Source of the DNA: Enterococcus haemoperoxidus ATCC BAA-382
Lineage (GTDB): Bacteria; Bacillota; Bacilli; Lactobacillales; Enterococcaceae
DNA: 64,000 bases
NCBI RefSeq assembly: GCF_000407165.1
Contig: NZ_KE136479.1
Location: forward strand, 507,464 to 571,463
Direction of reading: 5' to 3'
Made by a program: the position numbers and the translations under genes
Shown here: positions 53,091-62,835 of the stretch, piece by piece
Layout of the letters: each line of letters begins with the position of its first letter
Position numbering within the stretch: position 1 is the stretch's first letter
Notes under the pieces: generated by a model
The model's input: only the letters and a program-made list of their open reading frames with translations
The model's database searches: none
Told to the model about the DNA's origin: nothing

Positions 53091-54903
53091 TCAATTTGTT
53101 ATTCGAAACACCTTACGAAATAAGCATCTGTATATGGCTTATTTCCTAAGTACGCTATTTTCAGTAATGGTATTTTTCACGTTTACAGTATTTGCCTTTC
53201 ACCCAGCATTGTCTAATGGATTAAATCAAAAGGCTCAAATCGGTATGCTAGCAGCAGCGATCATTATTTACGGCTTTGCATTTTTCTTTGTCCTGTACTC
53301 GATGGATGTCTTTATTCAATCTAGGAAAAAAGAATTTGGTTTGTTAATGATACAAGGGATGAGTCCAAAGCAACTTAAAAAAATGGTTTTTATTGAAAAT
53401 TTAGTGATTGGTTTTTTTGCTACAATTATCGGAAGTATTGCTGGAATCGGTTTTTCTCAAGTGATTTTATGGTTAAGTAATAAATTGATGCATGTGGATT
53501 TTGGATTCTATTTCCCAGCACAAGCACTTGCGTTAACGATGGTTTCATTTGCAGTTCTCTTTTTAGCTATTTCTTTTTTCATTCAATTCCGTTTACCGAA
53601 GTTAACCTTACAGGAATTACTAAAAGCAGGCGATCTTGGAAAAGGGACAATCAAAAGCTCACATATTAAAACGATCTTAGCTATCTTATTGATTGGCGTA
53701 GGTTATGCTGTGGCATTGTTAGTTAAAGGGATGCTAGTACCATTTGTTATGATTCCTGTGATTTTCTTAGTTGTGGTAGGTACACGTTTTTTATTCAATC
53801 AGTTAAGTGTTACAGTTATTGAACGTTTAAAGAAGAAAGAAACGATTTTTTGGAAAAAAACGAATATGGTCGTTTTCTCTGATTTAGCTTTCCGAATGAA
53901 GGATAATGCGCGATCGTTCTTCTTAGTATCCATTATTTCAACTGTAGCTTTTGCTGCTATTGGTACGCTATATGGTTTTCAAAATATGATTTTAGATGGT
54001 ATGAAGCAAATTCCTTATGAGTTCCAAATATCTGGAAAAGCAGAAGACACAGACTCTATAAAACAGAACTTTACTCAATTGTTGGCGGATAAAGGGATTC
54101 AAGTGGATGAAGGTCAATTAACGACATATACAAATGCAGATCAAATTAGTTTTATTAAAGAATCTGAGTATAATCATCTCGCAGAATTGATTAAAAAACC
54201 AACGATTCAAACGCAAGGTAAAGCTGTTCAATTACTACCTACGGGTGTTATGGGCGTAAAAGAAGGTACAATAAATGAAGTGAAACTTCCGGATGAAGAG
54301 ACATTATCTGTCGCTAAAACAGAAAAAACGAATGTTGTCTCAGCTTATGGCACAACAGTAGTCGTACCAGATGCTACTAATCTACAAAATTTGGAAAGTT
54401 CAACAATGACTGTTTGGCAGCCTAAAAATGCTAGCTACGAGAAGCTAGTTTCTGTTGGTAAATTTCAAGATAAGAACATGCTTTTAATGGCAAAAAGTTA
54501 TTCGCAACAAATGATTACAAATGAATATGCACCTATTTTATTCGTGGGTATCTTTATCGGAATCGTCTTCTTTGTTTCAGCTGGAAGCTTCCTATATTTC
54601 AGATTGTATAGTGATATGGATGTCGATGTAGAGAAATTTAAGATGATTTATAAGATGGGATTAGCGAAGAAAGAATTGAAAAAAATGATTTATCAGCAAG
54701 TTGGAATTCTGTTCTTTACACCAATCATTGTTTCTGTGATTCACGGAGCAGTAGCATTAACCGCGATGTATCATATGTTCAATCAAGGAATGCAACTGGC
54801 AGGTTGGCAAGTATTAGGTGTGTTTATTCTGATTCAAATCGTTTATTATCTTATTGCTCGTATGTTCTATTTCAATAAAGTTTACCGTTTAGTACAGGCA
54901 TAA
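53080..54903 (+). CDS. ABC transporter permease, BceB type
   Basis: The ATG at 53080 lies within the end of the ATPase gene (11-bp overlap) and gives 607 residues. It has ten predicted helices. A large extracellular domain (about 300-500) sits between helices 7 and 8, and an FtsX-like domain lies near both ends, which is the BceB plan. Such permeases remove bacitracin or other antimicrobial peptides from the lipid II cycle. No two-component system is beside it, so it must be regulated by a remote sensor. Substrate is inferred. Confidence 0.87.
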   Translation: MSFSQFVIRNTLRNKHLYMAYFLSTLFSVMVFFTFTVFAFHPALSNGLNQKAQIGMLAAAIIIYGFAFFFVLYSMDVFIQSRKKEFGLLMIQGMSPKQLKKMVFIENLVIGFFATIIGSIAGIGFSQVILWLSNKLMHVDFGFYFPAQALALTMVSFAVLFLAISFFIQFRLPKLTLQELLKAGDLGKGTIKSSHIKTILAILLIGVGYAVALLVKGMLVPFVMIPVIFLVVVGTRFLFNQLSVTVIERLKKKETIFWKKTNMVVFSDLAFRMKDNARSFFLVSIISTVAFAAIGTLYGFQNMILDGMKQIPYEFQISGKAEDTDSIKQNFTQLLADKGIQVDEGQLTTYTNADQISFIKESEYNHLAELIKKPTIQTQGKAVQLLPTGVMGVKEGTINEVKLPDEETLSVAKTEKTNVVSAYGTTVVVPDATNLQNLESSTMTVWQPKNASYEKLVSVGKFQDKNMLLMAKSYSQQMITNEYAPILFVGIFIGIVFFVSAGSFLYFRLYSDMDVDVEKFKMIYKMGLAKKELKKMIYQQVGILFFTPIIVSVIHGAVALTAMYHMFNQGMQLAGWQVLGVFILIQIVYYLIARMFYFNKVYRLVQA

Positions 54904-54912
54904 TGAAGAGAA

Positions 54913-55076
54913 GAGCGTGGGACAAAACTAAAAAACAGTTTTGTTTCGCGCTCTAAACCCGAATAAACGGCGAGAAAAAAGCAGATCCTTCGGAAATAAG
55001 TTGAAATTCACAAAAATTTGAAAAGCAATTTTCGTGAATTCCCTCTTATTTCTCGGAGCTAAACGCTTTTGTCTCG
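54913..55076. repeat. Intergenic palindromic element with two nested hairpins
   Basis: Hairpin one pairs GAGCG and ACAAAACT with AGTTTTGT and CGCTC (54913-54953). Hairpin two is long: CGAGA (54971) to TCTCG (55076), with AAATAAG against CTTATTT and AAATTCAC against GTGAATT inside. No coding frame explains it. It fills the gap between the ABC permease gene and the convergent gene and may end both transcripts. The layout resembles a short mobile or processed intergenic repeat. Confidence 0.75.
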
Positions 55077-55094
55077 ACCTCCTTCTCCGATTAA

Positions 55095-55601
55095 TTATGG
55101 TTCCACGATTCCTTGGTCGTCAATTCGCCCAGAAATTTCAACATCATTTTCAGCGTAAAATGATAACGGTGTATCAAGAGTTTCGGGAGACTTTACAGCT
55201 TCCAACATATCTTTTTTGAACTGATTTATACCCTCGTCAGTTGTCGAATCATATAAGACCGTGGCATGGCCTAAATCAAATGGCAAAGAATCGAGATGGC
55301 TGTTTTGGAGTTGGATTACTTTTTTATTCAGCGCTTTAGCATAACCTAATTCATAATAGATATTTGGATCGTGACTAGATAAATCAATAATAACCAAGTT
55401 CGCTTTTTCTAAACCATCATGAATGTTTTGCTCAATTTGATGGTGATCTTTACTCATTTCAACTTTTAGCAAGTTAAATCCTAGTTGATTTTTGGCAAAA
55501 GTATCTTGGATATAACCAAAGAGTAGATCATCATGACCTTTAAAATTGCTGGTATTTTCATTGATTGGTGTCGCGAAAAAACATACGTCAGTGTTCATCA
55601 T
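55095..55601 (-). CDS. TIR-like / nucleoside deoxyribosyltransferase-like protein
   Basis: The 168-residue protein starts at ATG 55601 with GAGG upstream. It contains ANLVIIDLSSHDPN, then IYYELGYAKALNKKVIQL, which matches the DLS..NPNxxYELGYAxAL pattern of the TIR-like/nucleoside 2-deoxyribosyltransferase-related fold. Such domains bind nucleotides and in some systems cleave NAD+. Whether this one is an enzyme is not known. There is no signal peptide or membrane segment. It is convergent with the BceAB-type genes and ends beside a palindromic element. Confidence 0.7.
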   Translation of the reverse strand: MMNTDVCFFATPINENTSNFKGHDDLLFGYIQDTFAKNQLGFNLLKVEMSKDHHQIEQNIHDGLEKANLVIIDLSSHDPNIYYELGYAKALNKKVIQLQNSHLDSLPFDLGHATVLYDSTTDEGINQFKKDMLEAVKSPETLDTPLSFYAENDVEISGRIDDQGIVEP

Positions 55602-55801
55602 AAAAAACCTCTTTTCTTAATTTTAATTATAGCAACGATATGAGTGTAGAACAAACAATAGGAATGAATGCTGCTGAAAGTGGAATCAGGGAGATAAGAA
55701 ATGTCTAATTGTACTGACTAACCTAGATAACATATAGACAAATCGGGTACAATAAGTTATAGTATGAAGCGAATGTTTAGAAGAAATGAGGCAGAAAACT
55801 A

Positions 55802-56872
55802 GTGGAAAAAGCATCCATTTATGGTTTAACAAAAGAAGAACTAATCGCATGGTTCATTGAACATGACGAGAGAAAGTTCCGGGCCACTCAAGTATGGGAA
55901 TGGCTTTATATCAAACGTGTCATGGCATTTAGCGACATGACGAATTTATCAAAAGATGTCATTGAATTATTAGAAGAAAACTTTATTATCAATCCATTGC
56001 GCCAAGTAATCATCCAAGAAGCAAAAGATGGCACAGTGAAATATCTTTTTGAATTACCAGATAAAAACATGATTGAAACAGTCTTGATGCGCCAAGAATA
56101 TGGTATGTCTGTTTGTGTGACAACGCAAGTGGGTTGTAATATTGGCTGTACCTTCTGTGCAAGTGGTTTGCTTAAAAAGCAACGCGATTTAACTGCCGGT
56201 GAAATCGTCGCTCAAATCATGCTCGTGCAACATTATTTTGATGAACGTGGTGAAGGTGAGCGTGTAAGTCATATTGTGGTGATGGGAATCGGTGAGCCGT
56301 TTGATAACTACGATAATTTAATGAATTTCCTACATACGATCAATGATCCAAAAGGGTTGGCAATTGGTGCTCGCCACATTACTGTGTCAACAAGTGGCTT
56401 AGTTCCTAAAATCAAAGAGTTTGCTAATAATGGACTGCAAGTCAACTTAGCGATTTCTCTGCATGCACCAAATAATGACGTTCGAACATCGATCATGCGA
56501 ATCAATCGTAGTTTCCCGATTGAAAAATTAATGGAGGCTGTTGATGAGTATTTGGAAAAAACGAATCGTAGAATCACGTTTGAATATATCATGTTGAGTC
56601 ATGTGAACGATCTACCTGAACATGCACAACAATTAGCTGATTTATTGAAGGATAAGAAGAAATTAACTTTTGTTAACTTGATTCCGTATAATCCAGTTAG
56701 TGAACATGATCAATATAGCCGCAGTGAAAAAGCGGATGTGTTGAAATTCTATGATATTTTGAAGAAAAACGGTGTGAACTGTGTTATTAGAAAAGAATAT
56801 GGTACAGATATCGATGCAGCTTGCGGACAATTGAGAAGTAAGCAAATCAAAAAAGCTGATAAAGTTAGATAA
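55802..56872 (+). CDS. rlmN: 23S rRNA/tRNA adenine C2-methyltransferase
   Basis: The start is GTG 55802 with GAGG upstream. The 356-residue radical SAM enzyme has the cluster cysteines Cys112-x3-Cys116-x2-Cys119 (GCNIGCTFC), a [11 protein letters not shown] region, and a C-terminal Cys near CGQLRS that takes part in methyl transfer. It methylates A2503 of 23S rRNA and A37 of some tRNAs. It is not Cfr: the family length and gene setting are those of housekeeping RlmN. A terminator follows. Confidence 0.95.
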   Translation: MEKASIYGLTKEELIAWFIEHDERKFRATQVWEWLYIKRVMAFSDMTNLSKDVIELLEENFIINPLRQVIIQEAKDGTVKYLFELPDKNMIETVLMRQEYGMSVCVTTQVGCNIGCTFCASGLLKKQRDLTAGEIVAQIMLVQHYFDERGEGERVSHIVVMGIGEPFDNYDNLMNFLHTINDPKGLAIGARHITVSTSGLVPKIKEFANNGLQVNLAISLHAPNNDVRTSIMRINRSFPIEKLMEAVDEYLEKTNRRITFEYIMLSHVNDLPEHAQQLADLLKDKKKLTFVNLIPYNPVSEHDQYSRSEKADVLKFYDILKKNGVNCVIRKEYGTDIDAACGQLRSKQIKKADKVR

Positions 56873-56924
56873 GCCTAAAAAATCCTGATAAACCAAAATG
56901 GTTTTATCAGGATTTTTTTTAGGC
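56873..56924. terminator. Bidirectional terminator, rlmN / LysR gene
   Basis: GCCTAAAAAATCCTGATAAA pairs with a matching complement ending in TTTAGGC around AACCAAAATGG. Confidence 0.92.
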
Positions 56925-57848
56925 TTCATCTAAAATAGTAAACCCGTAATCAATAATATGTTCTTTTAAATAGCGTAAATATTCTTCCCCCATTATAGAT
57001 AAAGACATCTGAGCAGGATGAATCCAGCCAATCTCCATTGTTTCATCAACTTCAAGAGGCAGTGCAACGATATTCTCGTCGTTCAATTCTCGACTTAATA
57101 CACCTGAACTAATCGTATAACCATCAAGGCCAATCAAAAAATTGAACAATGTTGCTCGATCGCTGACACGGATACTTTTCTTATGATAGCGTGTGCTTAA
57201 AATTTCTTCTGAAAAATGAAAGGAATTAAATTGTCCTTGTTCAAATGAAAGATAAGGATAATCCTCTAAATCTGCTAAAGTTACTGATTTCTTTCCAACT
57301 AAAGGGTTCTTTTTACTAATAAAAACATGCGGGTGAGCTGTAAATAAAGGATGAAAGATCAGTTTTTTCTCTTTTAATAATTTGCGAATTACTTTTTCGT
57401 TAAATGTATTCAAGTATAAAATGCCTAACTCACTTTGAAACGTACTGACATCCTCAATAATATTATTTGTTTGCGTTTCTCGAAAAGTAAATTCATATTC
57501 ATTTTTTTCATAGGATCTAATCAATTGTACAAACGCATGAACGGCAAAAGCATAGTGTTGAGCTGAGACAGAAAATAATCTGCGGCGAGTTTCCATTCCT
57601 TTATATTTCTCTTCCATCAAATCGACTTGCTCCAATATCTGGCGGGCGTATGATAAAAACTCAGTTCCTTCAGTTGTTAGAACCATTCCTTTTTGTGTCC
57701 GTTGAAAAATTTGAATATTCATTTCTTGTTCTAGTTCTTTGATGGCAGTTGAAAGGCTTGGCTGAGTGATAAAGAGATGTTTGGCCGCTTCATTAACTGA
57801 ACCCAATTCAACGACTTTCACGATATAATCCAACTGTTTGATTCGCAT
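56919..57848 (-). CDS. LysR-family transcriptional regulator
   Basis: The 309-residue protein has the N-terminal winged helix (LDYIVKVVELGSVNEAAKHL, then ITQPSLSTAIKELEQEM) and a C-terminal type 2 periplasmic-binding-like effector domain. Its target genes are not evident; the neighbours are rlmN (convergent) and the DeoR gene (same strand, separated by a terminator). AGGAGG precedes the ATG. The plan suggests a regulator of amino acid or virulence-related genes in streptococci-like species (CpsY/MetR type), but that is only a resemblance. Confidence 0.9.
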   Translation of the reverse strand: MRIKQLDYIVKVVELGSVNEAAKHLFITQPSLSTAIKELEQEMNIQIFQRTQKGMVLTTEGTEFLSYARQILEQVDLMEEKYKGMETRRRLFSVSAQHYAFAVHAFVQLIRSYEKNEYEFTFRETQTNNIIEDVSTFQSELGILYLNTFNEKVIRKLLKEKKLIFHPLFTAHPHVFISKKNPLVGKKSVTLADLEDYPYLSFEQGQFNSFHFSEEILSTRYHKKSIRVSDRATLFNFLIGLDGYTISSGVLSRELNDENIVALPLEVDETMEIGWIHPAQMSLSIMGEEYLRYLKEHIIDYGFTILDEA

Positions 57849-57968
57849 GAAACCAATCCTCCTTCTACTAAAAAAACGGTACTAATTTTCCTAGCTTTAA
57901 CAATAAAAAATTGTAATTTATTTCTAACTGAAGTATATCATACATCATAAATGTTTATAAAATAAAAA

Positions 57969-58000
57969 ACTATGAAAAAAAGAACTATTTTTTCATAGTA
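57969..58000 (-). terminator. Intrinsic terminator of the DeoR gene
   Basis: ACTATGAAAAAA pairs with TTTTTTCATAGT around a short loop; it works for the minus-strand DeoR transcript ending at 58042. Confidence 0.8.
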
Positions 58001-58041
58001 GAATATCGATTTTTTGAACTTAACTGAATGAACTATTTACG

Positions 58042-58809
58042 TTAAAATTCAACTTGAATCACTTGTACGCCTTGCTTTTCGATTTCTCGAATCACTTCAG
58101 GAGAAGCAAACGTGTCCGTTATCAAGTAATTGATATCTTTGATTTTCCCGCTAGTAAAGTTAGAAGAAAAACCAATTTTACGATAGTCTGCAACAACGAT
58201 TACTAAACCATTTGTTCGTTCAATAATCAGCGAATTTATTTTAGATTCATGTAAGACAGGTGTCGTGATACCATTTTCAATACTGAGTCCAGAACATCCA
58301 ATAATTGAAATGTCAGAAGACATTTTTGAAAAGGAGTCAATGGCAATATCACCAACCAATGCTTCTTTAGGAAAACGAATTTCACCACCAGATAAAATCA
58401 CCGTTGAATTTGGATTATGATCAAGATTAGCGACTTTAACATTGTTAGTAACGATTGTCACACGTTTATCTTCTAAATTTTTTAAAGAAGACAATGCAGT
58501 TGACCCAGTATTAATAAATAAGGTATCGCCGTCTTTTACAAATTCAGCGGCTTTTTTTGCGATTGCGCTTTTTAAAATTTCGATTTCTTCATTGTAATCT
58601 TCCGTTCCAGTTTTTTGAACGATTTGAGCCTTCCCATGGGCGCGACGGACTAACCCCATTTTTTCTAAAGCAGTTAGATCACGACGGACCGTTATCTCTG
58701 ATACTGCAAGATTTTGGCTTATTTCTTTTACGAGTAGACTTGTCTCGTTCTTTAATAATTCAAGCAGATCATCTCGGCGAGCTTTGATCGTTTTGTGCGA
58801 ACTTTTCAT
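58042..58809 (-). CDS. DeoR-family regulator (UlaR-like candidate)
   Basis: The 255-residue protein has an N-terminal winged helix (VKEISQNLAVSEITVRRDLT, then ALEKMGLVRRAHG) and a DeoR sugar-phosphate sensor domain (DTLFINTGSTALSSL, then VTNNVKVA, LSGGEIRF and IIGCSGLS). The neighbouring ascorbate operon makes it a candidate regulator of the ula genes, as UlaR is in enterobacteria. AAGGAGG precedes the ATG. It follows a 254-residue membrane-protein gene by 15 bp. Confidence 0.88.
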   Translation of the reverse strand: MKSSHKTIKARRDDLLELLKNETSLLVKEISQNLAVSEITVRRDLTALEKMGLVRRAHGKAQIVQKTGTEDYNEEIEILKSAIAKKAAEFVKDGDTLFINTGSTALSSLKNLEDKRVTIVTNNVKVANLDHNPNSTVILSGGEIRFPKEALVGDIAIDSFSKMSSDISIIGCSGLSIENGITTPVLHESKINSLIIERTNGLVIVVADYRKIGFSSNFTSGKIKDINYLITDTFASPEVIREIEKQGVQVIQVEF

Positions 58810-58824
58810 TTAAAATCCTCCTTT

Positions 58825-59589
58825 CTAAATCCTTTGTACAATTGCAAGTGTATTTCCTAGTGCTTTTGCTTCTTTTAATAAACGATAACCTTCAGATGTT
58901 TCATTGAGTTTAAGTAGACATTGTCCTTTTAGGTGTAAAAGATAAGTCAGTTCTCGATTATTTAGTCGATTTTTATCAATTAATTCCAATTCACTTAAAC
59001 ACTTTATATTTCTATTTTGATGGAAATAGTTCATTCCTGCAATTTCGTTCCATGAAAATAAACCACGCATTTGTTTCTTTTTAACATTTTTTAACTTGAA
59101 CAAGTTTTTCAAGCAATTATTTAAATTTTCTTCGTCTTTTAAAAAAGAATAGCAATACAATTGCGTATGATAATAAATGAAGAGGTAATCCAATGTGGAA
59201 TGAAAGAACTTCTGATTATTATCTAAATGGTTCAAACAACGTTTATAATTTCCTTCGTCCAATAAGAGTAAGCTATCAAAAATAATAATAGACTGTTTGA
59301 AGCCATTAAACAAATCTTTTTTTTGTAGAGTCTCTTTTAAAGCGGCAGCTTTATTTAGGTCACAGTCAACAGTTAAAGCATAAATCATTTTTTCATAGAT
59401 ACTTTTTAAATACTCAAAGAGAATAACAATGATTAGCACAATACCTCCTAAGCAGCCGAAAATAAGCTTAGAACCTAATTCTTGAGAACTAGTGACTAGA
59501 TAGTAAATATAGATGGCAAATAACAAGTAAATAACCCATAAAAATATTTTTTTTCCAAAGTAAATGCTTTTCCAAACTAAATTCTTCAT
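58825..59589 (-). CDS. Membrane protein with helical repeat-like domain, unknown
   Basis: The ATG at 59589 (GAGGTG nine bases upstream) gives 254 residues; a GTG at 59598 overlaps that site. Two hydrophobic helices lie at about 10-30 and 38-60, followed by a soluble all-helical region with TPR/SEL1-like spacing (KETLQKKDLFNGFKQS, then LLDEGNYKRCLNHLDNN, and a later YLLHLKGQCLLKLNETSEGY). It ends only 15 bp from the DeoR gene. Nothing known connects it to ascorbate metabolism; it may be a membrane-bound protein-interaction factor. Confidence 0.75.
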   Translation of the reverse strand: MKNLVWKSIYFGKKIFLWVIYLLFAIYIYYLVTSSQELGSKLIFGCLGGIVLIIVILFEYLKSIYEKMIYALTVDCDLNKAAALKETLQKKDLFNGFKQSIIIFDSLLLLDEGNYKRCLNHLDNNQKFFHSTLDYLFIYYHTQLYCYSFLKDEENLNNCLKNLFKLKNVKKKQMRGLFSWNEIAGMNYFHQNRNIKCLSELELIDKNRLNNRELTYLLHLKGQCLLKLNETSEGYRLLKEAKALGNTLAIVQRI

Positions 59590-59676
59590 ATTCTTCACCT
59601 CATCGAAACTATATCATAAAAAAAGTGATATGAACATAAAAAAAGACGTTATGATCTATAATAAATGCATTTTTTA

Positions 59677-59746
59677 TGAAAACGTTCTTAAAACGAATTA
59701 AACGATCTTATAAATAGATTGAAAACGGTTTAAAATATTGTAGAAT
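59677..59746 (+). promoter_or_regulatory. ula operon promoter with two cre-like boxes
   Basis: TTGAAA (59719-59724) and TAGAAT (59741-59746) are 16 bp apart. TGAAAACGTTCTTA (59677-59690) and TGAAAACGGTTTAA (59720-59733) each match the catabolite-responsive element TGWAANCGNTNWCA at all but one position. The second overlaps the -35, so CcpA should repress the operon on preferred sugars. Confidence 0.7.
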
Positions 59747-59786
59747 GAAAAGTGTAATTGAGATTGAAACAATATGGAGGGATCAT

Positions 59787-60851
59787 ATGGCAACAATTCA
59801 TGATGTAACAAAAGAAAGTTGGATTTTAAGTACTTTTCCTGAATGGGGAACCTATTTAAATGAGGAGATTGAACAAGAAAAAGTCGAGGTAGGAACGGTT
59901 TCTATGTGGTGGTTAGGTTGTACCGGAATTTGGTTGAAATCACATGAAGAAACGAACATTTTATGTGATCTATGGTGTGGAACTGGAAAAAGAGCGCATG
60001 GAAATGGAAAAATGAAAAAAGGCCATCAGATGATGCGGATGAGTGGATGCGAAAATATGCAGCCAAACCTCAGAACACAGCCTTTTGTTATCGACCCATT
60101 TGAAGTTAAAGACGTGGATGCTTTGGTGGTTACCCATATCCATTCAGATCATTTGGATATTAATACAGCTGCTGCAGTTCATCAAAATTGCCCAAATGCA
60201 CGTTTTATTGGTCCAAAAGAAGTTGTTGATACTTGGTTAAGGTGGGGAATTCCAGAAGAAAAAACGACAATTGTAAAACCTGGTGATCGTGTTTCAATCA
60301 AGGATGTAGACATCGTAGCATTAGAAGCTTTTGACAGAACGGCCTTAGTAACTTGTGAAGATCCGGAAATAACATTAAAAGGAAAATTACCTCAAGATAT
60401 GGATGAAATTGCTGTTAATTATTTATTTGAAACAAGTGGCGGTAATATTTATCATGCTGGGGATTCTCATTATTCCAATATGTTTGCTAAACATGGTAAT
60501 GAACACAAAATCGATGTTTGTCTAGGAGCTTATGGAGAAAATCCACGAGGAATTACTGACAAAGTGACGTCAGTCGACATGTTGCGTATGGCGGAATCAT
60601 TAAATGCGAACGTTGTTATCCCGGTTCATTACGATATTTGGGCAAACTTTATGGCTGATCCAAAAGAAATAACGGAAATCTGGAAATTCAAAAAAGATCG
60701 TTTGAATTATCAATTTAAACCTTTTATCTGGCAGGTTGGTGGCAAATTCACCTATCCAAACGATAAAGATAAATTAGAATTTAACTTTTATCGTGGGTTT
60801 GATGATGTCTTTACAATAGATAATGATACACCGTTCCCATCATTTTTATAA
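59787..60851 (+). CDS. ulaG: L-ascorbate-6-phosphate lactonase
   Basis: The ATG at 59787, eight bases after GGAGG, gives 354 residues. It is a metallo-beta-lactamase-fold enzyme: [10 protein letters not shown] carries the HxHxDH zinc site, with later HAGDSHYS and PVHYD. UlaG opens the lactone ring of L-ascorbate-6-phosphate to give 3-keto-L-gulonate-6-phosphate. It is the first gene of the operon. The upstream cre-like boxes predict catabolite repression. Confidence 0.94.
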   Translation: MATIHDVTKESWILSTFPEWGTYLNEEIEQEKVEVGTVSMWWLGCTGIWLKSHEETNILCDLWCGTGKRAHGNGKMKKGHQMMRMSGCENMQPNLRTQPFVIDPFEVKDVDALVVTHIHSDHLDINTAAAVHQNCPNARFIGPKEVVDTWLRWGIPEEKTTIVKPGDRVSIKDVDIVALEAFDRTALVTCEDPEITLKGKLPQDMDEIAVNYLFETSGGNIYHAGDSHYSNMFAKHGNEHKIDVCLGAYGENPRGITDKVTSVDMLRMAESLNANVVIPVHYDIWANFMADPKEITEIWKFKKDRLNYQFKPFIWQVGGKFTYPNDKDKLEFNFYRGFDDVFTIDNDTPFPSFL

Positions 60852-60866
60852 GAAAGGAGAAAACGA

Positions 60867-61325
60867 ATGCTAAAGTATTTTTATGATAATGATTTGATTC
60901 GGTTTTGTGATAAAACACCTGATAATTGGGAAGATGCTGTGATGCTTAGTTGCCAGACATTGCTGGAAAAAGAAGTTATTACACAGCAGTATGTAGATGA
61001 AATCGTGGCGTGTGTTCAAAAATATGGACCTTATATCGTGATAGTTCCAGGTGTCGCTATGCCACATTCTTCAGAAGATAGCCAAGGTGTTTTAGGAACA
61101 GCCATTTCATTTACAAAAATGAGTCATGATGTAATTTTTGAAGAAGGAAATAGTGAAAAAAATGCACGTCTGTTTTTCACATTAGCAGCTAAAAACAGTG
61201 AAGAGCATGTAGAAAATATTTCAAAATTATCAGAAATGTTGATGACTGACGGGTTGATCGAAGCATTGATGACAGTAAATACAATGGAGGATTATCAAAA
61301 CGTAATGGCAACTTTTGATCTATAG
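60867..61325 (+). CDS. ulaC: Ascorbate PTS EIIA component
   Basis: The 152-residue protein belongs to the mannitol/fructose-type EIIA family. The phosphorylated His is His67 in GVAMPHSSE. AAAGGAG precedes the ATG. It receives phosphate from HPr and passes it to UlaB. It lies between the lactonase gene and the transporter UlaA. Confidence 0.92.
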   Translation: MLKYFYDNDLIRFCDKTPDNWEDAVMLSCQTLLEKEVITQQYVDEIVACVQKYGPYIVIVPGVAMPHSSEDSQGVLGTAISFTKMSHDVIFEEGNSEKNARLFFTLAAKNSEEHVENISKLSEMLMTDGLIEALMTVNTMEDYQNVMATFDL

Positions 61326-61340
61326 AAAGAAGGGGAGTAA

Positions 61341-62819
61341 ATGACACAAGTATTAGATTTTCTAATGGGAATTTGGGATTATTTTGCGGCGAATATTTTG
61401 ACACAGCCAGCATTTTTAATTGGTTTTATTGTTCTATTAGGGTATGTTTTACTCAAAAAACCATTGTATGAAAGTATTGCTGGTTTCTTAAAAGCAACTG
61501 TCGGCTATTTGATCTTAACTGTTGGTTCAGGTGGTTTAGTGAATAATTTTCGGCCAATTCTAGTGGGATTAAAGGAACGCTTTAATTTAGATGCGATGGT
61601 CATTGACCCTTACTTTGGTCAAAATGCTGTAACTGCAGGAATTGAAGAGACCTTTGGACGAACGTTTAGTGACACGATGATTTTATTATTGATTGCATTT
61701 GTCATGAATATTTTATTAGTTCGTTTCAAAAAATATACAAAATTGCGTGCGGTTTTTACAACGGGAAATGTTCAAATTCAACAGGCGGCAACAGCATTTT
61801 GGATTTTATTATTTTGTTTTCCTAATTTAGGACAAATTCAAATACTATTGATCATGGGACTTATTTTGGGCTGTTATTGGGCAGTTGGATCGAATTTAAC
61901 AGTTGACATTACACAAGATTTGACTGAAGGTGCGGGCTTTGCGATTGCTCATCAACAGATGTTTGGTGTTTATATCTTTGCTCGATTAGCTGAAAAAATG
62001 AAAAAAGATAAAAATAATCGAAAGCTGGAAGATGTCCAATTACCTGGTTTCTTATCGATTTTCAATGAAAACATGGTTGCAACGTCAATTCTGATGCTAT
62101 TTTTCTTTGGAATTATTTTAGTTGTGTTAGGCCCCGCTTATTTAATTGAGGCAGGATTCATGGTGGAAGGACAAAGTTTCTTATTTTACATTTTACAAAC
62201 AGCGTTATACTTTGCCGTTTATCTGGCCATTTTACAATTAGGGGTTCGGACATTCGTTTCAGAGTTAACAGAATCATTCCAAGGAATTTCAAATACATTA
62301 TTACCAGGTGCAGTGCCTGGAATCGATGTTGCTGCAACTTTTGGTTTTGGTTCACCGAATGCTGTGACGATTGGGTTTTTATTCGGTGCTTTAGGACAAT
62401 TCATAACGATTGGCTTATTGATTCTATTTAAATCACCAGTGATTGTCATTGCAGGATTTATTCCATTATTCTTTGATAATGCGGTGATCGCTGTTTATGC
62501 GAATAATCGTGGCGGATTCAAAGCAGCATGTATTTTCCCATTTATTTCTGGTGTGATTCAAGTACTAGGATCTGCTTTAATAGCGGCATTTATCGGGTTA
62601 TCACAGTATGGTGGATATATTGGTATGTTTGATTGGGCAACCGTTTGGCCTGTGATGACATTATTAATGAAATATTTAGGTTATTTTGGTGTTGCACTAG
62701 TGGTGATTGCACTGCTAGCAATTCCACAATTACAGTACCGAGCAAATCCAGAAGGATATTTCTTGATTGCTGAAGATTATGATGAATACGTAAAAAAAAT
62801 GACAGCAAAAAAAGTTTAA
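61341..62819 (+). CDS. ulaA: Ascorbate PTS permease EIIC component
   Basis: The 492-residue membrane protein has about eleven helices, with the UlaA stretches PAFLIGFIVLLGYVLLKKP and VGGSGGLVNNFRP-like VGSGGLVNNFRPIL near the start. UlaA brings in L-ascorbate and, with UlaB and UlaC, releases ascorbate-6-phosphate. AGGGGAG precedes the ATG. A hairpin-forming repeat lies between it and ulaB. Confidence 0.94.
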   Translation: MTQVLDFLMGIWDYFAANILTQPAFLIGFIVLLGYVLLKKPLYESIAGFLKATVGYLILTVGSGGLVNNFRPILVGLKERFNLDAMVIDPYFGQNAVTAGIEETFGRTFSDTMILLLIAFVMNILLVRFKKYTKLRAVFTTGNVQIQQAATAFWILLFCFPNLGQIQILLIMGLILGCYWAVGSNLTVDITQDLTEGAGFAIAHQQMFGVYIFARLAEKMKKDKNNRKLEDVQLPGFLSIFNENMVATSILMLFFFGIILVVLGPAYLIEAGFMVEGQSFLFYILQTALYFAVYLAILQLGVRTFVSELTESFQGISNTLLPGAVPGIDVAATFGFGSPNAVTIGFLFGALGQFITIGLLILFKSPVIVIAGFIPLFFDNAVIAVYANNRGGFKAACIFPFISGVIQVLGSALIAAFIGLSQYGGYIGMFDWATVWPVMTLLMKYLGYFGVALVVIALLAIPQLQYRANPEGYFLIAEDYDEYVKKMTAKKV

Positions 62820-62835
62820 TATTAGTTAGTTTCAA

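Noticed and set aside
55034-55219. 61-codon plus-strand frame over the palindromic element
   Set aside because: It crosses the hairpin element and runs antisense to the TIR-like gene.
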